29,857 nucleotides of DNA from SKKL01 sp046543225. GTDB lineage: Bacteria; Actinomycetota; Acidimicrobiia; Acidimicrobiales; SKKL01. This document shows, one piece after another, positions 24,316 to 29,857 of the stretch (position 1 is its first letter; each line of letters begins with the position of its first letter). The position numbers were made by a program, and so were the translations under genes. The stretch is taken from contig JBKGZW010000015.1 in assembly GCA_046543225.1 (NCBI GenBank), positions 1 to 29,857 on the forward strand. The letters run 5' to 3'. The notes under the pieces are model-generated. The model did no database searches and was not told the origin of the DNA. It saw only the letters and a program-made list of their open reading frames with translations.

Positions 24316-25194
24316 TCAGGCGATGCCGATGTCGAGGCCGAGGTTGCGCCAGGCGACCGCTGCCGCCCCCACGAGGGGGCCGTCGGCGCCCAGTCCCGCC
24401 GGGACGACGCTCGCGCCCCGCGAGAAGTCGAGGACACAGATCTGGTCCATCTCGCGCTGCGCGGCGGCGAAGAAGGGTGCCCCGTAGCCGAGCGCCACCG
24501 AGCCCGCCACCACCACCAGTCCGAGATCGAGCAGGTTGCACGTCGAACCGGCGGCCCGGCCCACCAGTCGCCCCACCCGTTCGACGGTGGCCCGATCGGC
24601 CTCGGCGGCGGGCCGCCCGGTGGAGCGCGCGATGGCGGTCCCGGACGCTTCGGCCTCGAGGGTGCCCCGAGCGTGCTCGGGAAGGGTCGCCCCGCCGGGC
24701 TCGACCACGACGTGGCCGACGTGACCGGCGTTGCCCGCGGCGCCGTCGAGCAGCCGTCCGTCGAGCACGATCCCGCCCCCGACCCCCGTCGACACGACCA
24801 TGGCCATGAAGTCCGACACGCCCGCCGCCGCACCGACCCACCCCTCGGCCATGGCCAGCGCCTTGGCGTCGTTGTCGACCCACACCGGCAGACCCCAGCG
24901 CGCGGCCATGCGTTCTCGCAGCGGGAAGCCCCGCCACCCCGGGATGTTCAGAGGTGACACCGACTCGCCGCCCGGCGTCATCGGCCCGCCACAGCCGACA
25001 CCGATCCCCGCCGACCCGTCATGCCCAGCAGCCTGCACGAACGGATCGACCAGCTCGACCAGCCGCCACCAGATCTCCTCGCCACCGGCCTCGGGCGTCG
25101 GCACCTGATGGCGATCGAGCACCTGTCCCCGGTCGTCGACCACCCCGGCGGCCAGCTTCGTGCCGCCGATGTCGAGTGCGACGACCACTGCCAT
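24316..25194 (-). CDS. ROK-family sugar kinase (probable glucokinase-like)
   Basis: ROK proteins phosphorylate hexoses with ATP or polyphosphate, or act as repressors. There is no DNA-binding domain here, so a kinase is likely. The phosphate loop DIGGTKLAAG is at 8-17, the catalytic D109 lies in VDNDAK, and STGVGGGIVLDG follows (135-146). The region after GNAGHVGHV should carry the zinc motif CxCGxxGCxE, but reads TLPEHARGTLEAEASG (170-185): the cysteines are gone while GxLE and SG are kept. The length is 292 residues. The ATG at 25194 lies 6 bases after a TAACGT -10, suggesting a leaderless transcript. It is the first gene of the minus-strand accessory operon. Confidence 0.88.
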   Translation of the reverse strand: MAVVVALDIGGTKLAAGVVDDRGQVLDRHQVPTPEAGGEEIWWRLVELVDPFVQAAGHDGSAGIGVGCGGPMTPGGESVSPLNIPGWRGFPLRERMAARWGLPVWVDNDAKALAMAEGWVGAAAGVSDFMAMVVSTGVGGGIVLDGRLLDGAAGNAGHVGHVVVEPGGATLPEHARGTLEAEASGTAIARSTGRPAAEADRATVERVGRLVGRAAGSTCNLLDLGLVVVAGSVALGYGAPFFAAAQREMDQICVLDFSRGASVVPAGLGADGPLVGAAAVAWRNLGLDIGIA

Positions 25195-25200
25195 CCGGCC

Positions 25201-25206
25201 ACGTTA
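25201..25206 (-). promoter_or_regulatory. Candidate -10 for a leaderless ROK kinase transcript
   Basis: TAACGT (minus strand, 25206-25201) is six bases from the A of the ATG at 25194, the spacing typical of leaderless actinobacterial genes. There is no Shine-Dalgarno in those six bases. The best -35 is only TTCTGC (25227-25222) with a short 15-base spacer. On the plus strand of the same 143 bp divergent gap, TACGCT (25246-25251) is a possible -10 for the MoxR operon. Confidence 0.4.
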
Positions 25207-25337
25207 GCGACCACCGAGCGAGCAGAACGTGGCCCACTCGCGGCCTACGCTGGGGGCGACAGGGGTCCGTGGATGCGCTCCGCCGACGGCGGCCCGGCGC
25301 CGGGTCCCCACCTGCGACCACATCGAGGAGCACCCAC

Positions 25338-26312
25338 GTGGCCATCTCAGACACCGACGCCCAGGCCGCCGCCTTCGCCGAGACCGCCCACGCCGTGATC
25401 ACCAACGTCGAGCGGGTCATCCAAGGCAAGCGTCGCGCCATCGAACTGGTGCTGCTGGCGATCGTCGCCGAGGGTCACCTGCTCATCGAGGACGTGCCCG
25501 GCGTGGGCAAGACCAGCCTGGCCAAGGCGGTCGCCCGATCGATCGACCTCCCGTTCGGACGGATCCAGTTCACCCCCGACCTGTTGCCGTCCGACGTGGT
25601 CGGCATCAGCGTGTGGAACCGCAGCGACAGCAGCTTCGAGTTCCGTCGCGGACCCATCTTCAACGGGATCGTGCTCGGTGACGAGATCAACCGGGCCTCG
25701 CCCAAGACCCAGTCCGCGCTGCTCGAGGCCATGGCCGAGGAGCAGGTGACCGTCGACGGCAACACCTACCCACTCCCCCGTCCGTTCATGGTGATGGCCA
25801 CCCAGAACCCGATCGAGTACGAGGGCACCTACCCGCTTCCCGAGAGCCAGCTCGATCGGTTCCTCATGCGCATCTCGGTCGGCTACCCCTCCGCCGAGGG
25901 CGAGCTCTCCATCCTCGAGACCCACGGCCAGGGCGGCGTCCTCGACCAGCTCTCGCCGGTCACCTCCGCCGCGGAGATCCAGACCATGGTCGAGACCGCC
26001 CGGGCCGCCCGGGTCCATCCCGAGATCTCCCGCTACCTGGTGGACCTCGCCGGGGCCACGCGTCAACATCGATCGCTCGCGCTCGGCATGTCCCCGCGTG
26101 CCACGCTCGGCTGGCTTCGCGCGGCGCGGGCGCTCGCCGCGCTCAACGGCCGCGGCTTCGTCATCCCCGACGATCTCAAGACCCTGGCCCACCCCGTCCT
26201 CGGGCATCGCCTCATGCTCACCCCCGAGGCCGAGCTCCAGGGTCGCAGCACCGCCGAAGCCGTCGACGACATCCTCCGCACGGTGCCGGCACCGAGCTGG
26301 GACGGACGATGA
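25338..26312 (+). CDS. MoxR-family AAA+ ATPase
   Basis: MoxR ATPases act as chaperone-like remodelling machines, often with von Willebrand or DUF58 partner proteins. The Walker A loop GVGKT is at 55-59, Walker B IVLGDEINRA at 111-120, and the sensor region MATQNPIEYEGTYPLPESQLDRF follows at about 153-175. The length is 324 residues. The GTG start at 25338 has GAGGAG seven bases upstream (25325-25330), decisive over the longer open frame. It is the first gene of a three-gene plus-strand operon, 16 bp before the DUF58 gene, and divergent from the ROK kinase. Confidence 0.95.
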   Translation: MAISDTDAQAAAFAETAHAVITNVERVIQGKRRAIELVLLAIVAEGHLLIEDVPGVGKTSLAKAVARSIDLPFGRIQFTPDLLPSDVVGISVWNRSDSSFEFRRGPIFNGIVLGDEINRASPKTQSALLEAMAEEQVTVDGNTYPLPRPFMVMATQNPIEYEGTYPLPESQLDRFLMRISVGYPSAEGELSILETHGQGGVLDQLSPVTSAAEIQTMVETARAARVHPEISRYLVDLAGATRQHRSLALGMSPRATLGWLRAARALAALNGRGFVIPDDLKTLAHPVLGHRLMLTPEAELQGRSTAEAVDDILRTVPAPSWDGR

Positions 26313-26328
26313 CCCTCCGGACGCCCGC

Positions 26329-27564
26329 ATGCTGACCCGTCAGGGCTGGGGGGTCGCCATCGCTGTGATCGCCATGATCGGGCTCGGCCGCGTGCTCGGC
26401 ACCCTCGAGCTCTTCCTGCTCGGTGCCGCACTCGGTGCGCTGCTGATCGTCGTGGTGGTCCGGGCGGCACTGCTCGAGCTCGACGTCGGCGTGCGGCGCG
26501 ACGTGCACCCCCCGCGGGTGCACGCGGGCGCTCCGAGTCGCATCGAGCTGGCCGTCACCAACCGGAGCCACCGTCGGACTCCGGTGCTGCGCATCGTCGA
26601 CGCCGTCAGCGGAACACGTGGCGCCGACCTGGGTCTGGCCCCGATCGAACCGGGCGGTCGGGCCCTGGCCGCCTACCGCCTCCCCACCGAGCGTCGCGGG
26701 ATCATCACCATCGGCCCCCTCGACGTCGTGCTCGGCGATCCGTTCGGGTTGACCGCGGTGCAGGTGCGCGGCGCCGGCCGCACCGAGCTGACCGTCTATC
26801 CACAGATCGACCCCATCGTCGGGATCCCGGAGGCCGCCGGCCACGATCCCGAGGCGACCAACCAGTCGCCCGGCTCGCTCGGCTCGAGCGCCGAGGAGTT
26901 CTTCGCCCTGCGCCCCTTCGAGATCGGCGACGAGCTGCGACGCGTCCACTGGCCGTCGACCGCACGGTTCGACGAGCTGCTGGTGCGCCAGACCGAGCTT
27001 CCGACCCAGAGCCGTGCGACCGTCCTGCTCGACCTGCGGGCCGACACCCAGAACGAGGCGTCCCTCGATCTCAGCGTCTCGGCTGCGGCCAGCATCCTCA
27101 CCGCCGCCCGCCGCGACGGCGATCTGTTCCGGCTGGTGTGCACCGACGGCACCGACTCCGGCTTCGTACCGGGCAACGCCGCCTACGCGGCCGTGCTCGA
27201 GTATCTCGCCACCGTCGGGCTGTCCCACGGCGCCCAGCTCAACCGCATCCTCGAGTCGGTGACCCGAACCTCACACGGTGGGGCGCTGGTGATGGTCTCG
27301 GGGGCGCTGACCCGCCACGATCGGGCTCGGGTCGATGCGCTCCGGCCCCGGTTCTCCACCCTCACCACGGTGCTGATCGATCGTTCGGCGTGGGATCACC
27401 GCATCCACGACGCGGAGCAGGTCGCTGCGACCACACCCAACGAGATCCATGTCACCGGAGCGACCCCGTTCCCGGTCGCCTGGAACGAGGCGATGGCCGG
27501 TCGGCGGCGATCCGGCGCCCGATCGACCGCACGGCTGGCCACCGTCGAGGGCCTGACCACATGA
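26329..27564 (+). CDS. DUF58 membrane-anchored protein, MoxR partner
   Basis: The 411-residue protein has two adjacent hydrophobic helices (about 7-45) and then a beta-rich region. The DUF58 hallmark lies at about 195-221 and includes RPFEIGDELRRVHWPSTAR. It leads into a von Willebrand-like fold (TVLLDLRADTQ...). Such proteins are consistently encoded with MoxR ATPases and are thought to be their clients or adaptors. The molecular role is unknown. The ATG at 26329 is chosen because the helices begin directly after it; the ribosome site is weak. The stop overlaps the next start as ATGA. Confidence 0.92.
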   Translation: MLTRQGWGVAIAVIAMIGLGRVLGTLELFLLGAALGALLIVVVVRAALLELDVGVRRDVHPPRVHAGAPSRIELAVTNRSHRRTPVLRIVDAVSGTRGADLGLAPIEPGGRALAAYRLPTERRGIITIGPLDVVLGDPFGLTAVQVRGAGRTELTVYPQIDPIVGIPEAAGHDPEATNQSPGSLGSSAEEFFALRPFEIGDELRRVHWPSTARFDELLVRQTELPTQSRATVLLDLRADTQNEASLDLSVSAAASILTAARRDGDLFRLVCTDGTDSGFVPGNAAYAAVLEYLATVGLSHGAQLNRILESVTRTSHGGALVMVSGALTRHDRARVDALRPRFSTLTTVLIDRSAWDHRIHDAEQVAATTPNEIHVTGATPFPVAWNEAMAGRRRSGARSTARLATVEGLTT

Positions 27565-29855
27565 GCTCCGCCAGCGGCCTCCGACTGGTGGTGGCCGAGC
27601 TCGCGCTCTTCGCCGTCACCGCGGCGGTGGCGGTCGGGTTCGGTCGCCTCTTCGACGACACCGGCGGTTGGCTGGTGCCGCTGCTGCTCACCGCTGCGCT
27701 CGCGCACGGTACCGGTGCGCTGCTGCGACGGCTCGGCGTCGGGGTGGTGCTCCAGCTCGCCGCGGTGGGGCTGGGGACCACCCTCCTCATCTCCTGGATC
27801 CACGCCCCCGACACGCTCAGGTATCTGCTGCCCACCTCCGAGACGCTTCGGGTCGTCGCCGGCGCGCTCGACGAGGCCCTGATGCTCTACCCCGAGGCTC
27901 GGGCACCCACCGAGCCGATCACCGGGTTCGTGATCGCCTCCATGATCGGGGTGGCGGTCGTCGCCACGATGTCCGACATCGCCGCCTTCCGGCTCGGAGC
28001 CGAGATCCAGGCCCTCATCCCGCCCTTGACGGTGTTCGTGTTCTGTTCGGTCCTCGGGGCGGGAGACGGCCGGGTCACCGCCACGATCGCGTTCACCGTG
28101 TTCGCCTTCGGGTTCGTGCTGGTCGTGCGGGCGCTGAACCGGGGGACGGCCGCGACCTGGCTCCCCGGCGACGACGACCGGGGACCAGTGGCGTTGGTGC
28201 GCCTGGGCGGGAGCCTCACCGCCGTCGCCGCCCTCGCCGCGGTGCTCGTCGGGCCGTCGTTGCCCGGTGCCGGCGACGAGGGCTTGTGGACCTGGCGGGG
28301 CGGCGGTGGAGATGGATCGCGGGTCGTGGTCAACCCACTGGTCGACATCCGGTCGCGCATCGTGAACCAATCGAGCGAGGTGGCCTTCACCGTCGAATCG
28401 AGCGAACCGTCCTACTGGCGGACGATGGCCCTCGACGACTTCGACGGGGAGAGGTTCACGCTGGAGACCACCTTCCGGACCGTGGGCGGCACCCTGCTGG
28501 GCGGAGGCCGGTCCGGATCGACCACACCCCTCGAGCAACACATCGAGATCGGGGCGCTGGCATCGCCCTATCTTCCGGCGGCCTATGAGGCGGCCCGCAT
28601 CGACACCGGAGACGAGGGCATCCGCTGGGACGACCGAACCTCCACCGCGCTGCTCGAGCGCGAGGGTGGCGCCTACGAGGGCCTCGAGTACACGGTCGAG
28701 TCCCTGGTGGGTGTCCACGACCCCGAGGACCTGCGCGCCGCTCCAGCGGAGGTGCCGTCGAGCATCGCCGATCGATACCTGGAGCTCCCCGAGATCGATC
28801 AGCGGGTCGTCGAGCTCTCCGAGTCGGTCGTCGCCGATGCCGACACGCCCTATGAGCGCGCCTTGGCGTTGCAGGACTTCTTCCGCGACGAGTTCGAGTA
28901 CTCGGTCGAGGTGCAGCCGGGCCACTCGGACTCCGAGCTGGTGCGCTTCCTCATCGAGGACCGGACCGGCTACTGCGAGCAGTTCTCGGCGTCGTTCGCG
29001 GCCATGGCCCGGGTGGTCGGTCTTCCCTCGCGAGTCGCGGTGGGGTTCACCGTGGGCGAGCCTTCGCCCACCGAACCCGACCGCTACGTCGTGCGGGGCG
29101 AGCACGCCCATGCCTGGCCCGAGGTGTGGTTCCAGGGTGTCGGGTGGGTGCCCTTCGAGCCGACACCGGGGCGGGGCGATCCACGGTCCGAGCGCCACAC
29201 CGGGGTGGCCGCCGACCAGGAAGGGGGCTTCGGGGAGTCCACCACGACCACCACGACCGAGGCCGAGCAGGGACCGACCCCCACGCTGGACGACACGCTG
29301 CCCGACGTCTTCGGAGACCCGACCGACGGCGACGCCTCCGCGACCCCGGGAGGCGGCGACGACGGGCTGCCGACACCGTTGATCGCCGTCGCCGCGGTCG
29401 CAGGTGTGCTGGCCGGCTGGGTGTTGCTGGTGGCCTCGGCGGTCGGTGTAGGTCGCCGGGTCCGGCGCCGACGGCTCGGGACCGACCCTCCGGGCCTGGT
29501 GCTCGCTGCCTGGGCCGAGGTGGTCGATGCTGCGCGGTCGATCGCGGTGCGTCCGGGTCCCACCGAGACCCACCGCGAGTTCGCCATCCGTCTCGCCGCG
29601 CTGGTCCGCGACGCCGACTCGGCGATGCGCGCCCTCGCCGAGATGACCTCGACCGCCCGCTACGCACCCGATCTGGTACTCGACGACGAGGCCGCCCAGG
29701 CCATCGACACCGCCCGCCTCGCCACCACCGCGATCCGAGCCTCCCGCAGCCGGTCGCAGCGCATCGCCGATCGTCTCGACCCCCGCCGGGCGCTCCCCCA
29801 CCGTCGGCGAACCCGGCAGCGGCGGCACGCCGTGCTCACCCAGTGGGCCAGGTGA
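27561..29855 (+). CDS. TgpA-like membrane transglutaminase-domain protein
   Basis: The 764-residue protein has about six N-terminal membrane helices (about 8-235) and then an extracytoplasmic part containing a transglutaminase core. The catalytic C472 is in RTGYCEQFS, H517 in GEHAHAWPE, and the third position is E533 in FEPTPG, 16 residues after the His, where many homologues carry Asp. A Thr-rich linker (STTTTTTEAE) leads to a last membrane helix (about 603-630) and a cytoplasmic C-terminal domain with a basic tail. The ATG at 27561 overlaps the DUF58 stop (ATGA). The gene is complete, ending two bases before the window edge. The substrate is unknown; a role in envelope protein processing or cross-linking is an inference from topology. 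Confidence 0.92.
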   Translation: MSSASGLRLVVAELALFAVTAAVAVGFGRLFDDTGGWLVPLLLTAALAHGTGALLRRLGVGVVLQLAAVGLGTTLLISWIHAPDTLRYLLPTSETLRVVAGALDEALMLYPEARAPTEPITGFVIASMIGVAVVATMSDIAAFRLGAEIQALIPPLTVFVFCSVLGAGDGRVTATIAFTVFAFGFVLVVRALNRGTAATWLPGDDDRGPVALVRLGGSLTAVAALAAVLVGPSLPGAGDEGLWTWRGGGGDGSRVVVNPLVDIRSRIVNQSSEVAFTVESSEPSYWRTMALDDFDGERFTLETTFRTVGGTLLGGGRSGSTTPLEQHIEIGALASPYLPAAYEAARIDTGDEGIRWDDRTSTALLEREGGAYEGLEYTVESLVGVHDPEDLRAAPAEVPSSIADRYLELPEIDQRVVELSESVVADADTPYERALALQDFFRDEFEYSVEVQPGHSDSELVRFLIEDRTGYCEQFSASFAAMARVVGLPSRVAVGFTVGEPSPTEPDRYVVRGEHAHAWPEVWFQGVGWVPFEPTPGRGDPRSERHTGVAADQEGGFGESTTTTTTEAEQGPTPTLDDTLPDVFGDPTDGDASATPGGGDDGLPTPLIAVAAVAGVLAGWVLLVASAVGVGRRVRRRRLGTDPPGLVLAAWAEVVDAARSIAVRPGPTETHREFAIRLAALVRDADSAMRALAEMTSTARYAPDLVLDDEAAQAIDTARLATTAIRASRSRSQRIADRLDPRRALPHRRRTRQRRHAVLTQWAR

Positions 29856-29857
29856 CA

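Noticed and set aside
21952..24957. A 1001-codon open frame on the plus strand, antisense to the accessory operon
   Set aside because: Its translation is Arg/Gly/His-rich with no recognisable domain. The minus-strand genes here have complete catalytic motifs. It is a high-GC shadow.
27396..29828. An 810-codon open frame on the minus strand, antisense to the transglutaminase gene
   Set aside because: Low-complexity Gly/Arg/Val/Glu composition and no motif, whereas the plus strand encodes a clear membrane transglutaminase.

Overview
The window is GC-rich, almost fully coding bacterial chromosome. It carries an actinobacterial division and cell wall (dcw) cluster. Three features point to Actinobacteria: there is no ftsA, sepF-yggT-divIVA lie downstream of ftsZ, and GTG starts and start/stop overlaps are frequent. 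Because murB sits between murC and ftsQ, and the flanking accessory genes look unusual, I lean towards the class Acidimicrobiia. That placement is an inference, not something the sequence proves.

Layout. At the left edge (1-56, minus) is the start of a truncated gene, divergent from ileS (257-3409, plus). ileS converges with the dcw block, which runs on the minus strand from about 21.5 kb down to 3.4 kb. In transcription order the block is mraZ, rsmH, ftsL-like, ftsI, murE, mraY, murD, ftsW, murG, murC, murB, ftsQ, then ftsZ, pgeF, yggS, sepF, yggT, divIVA. The eleven genes from rsmH to ftsQ have no untranslated base between them, because every junction is a start/stop overlap. The first two gaps in the block hold the apparent control regions. 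One is a 215 bp rsmH leader with a very large inverted repeat. The other is a 206 bp ftsQ-ftsZ gap with a good promoter and several dyads. The mraZ promoter (about 21.5 kb) overlaps TGGRR-type repeats that look like a MraZ autoregulatory operator. murF is missing from its usual place between murE and mraY.

Upstream of mraZ, also on the minus strand, lies a small accessory operon (25.2 to 21.6 kb). It encodes a ROK-family sugar kinase, a conserved 95-residue protein, an HNH nuclease, an o-succinylbenzoate synthase (menaquinone pathway) and a lipoate-ligase-like protein. Divergent from it on the plus strand (25.3 to 29.9 kb) is a MoxR ATPase / DUF58 / membrane transglutaminase operon, complete to within two bases of the window end.

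How the genes work together. The Mur enzymes, MraY and MurG build lipid II. FtsW polymerises it and FtsI cross-links it at the septum. FtsQ and the FtsL-like protein form the divisome scaffold, and SepF tethers the FtsZ ring to the membrane. DivIVA marks poles and septa. RsmH and MraZ link the cluster to translation and transcriptional control. Most of the window is conventional. The least explained elements are the rsmH leader structure, the ftsZ control region, the absence of murF, and the ROK kinase that lacks its zinc-binding cysteines.
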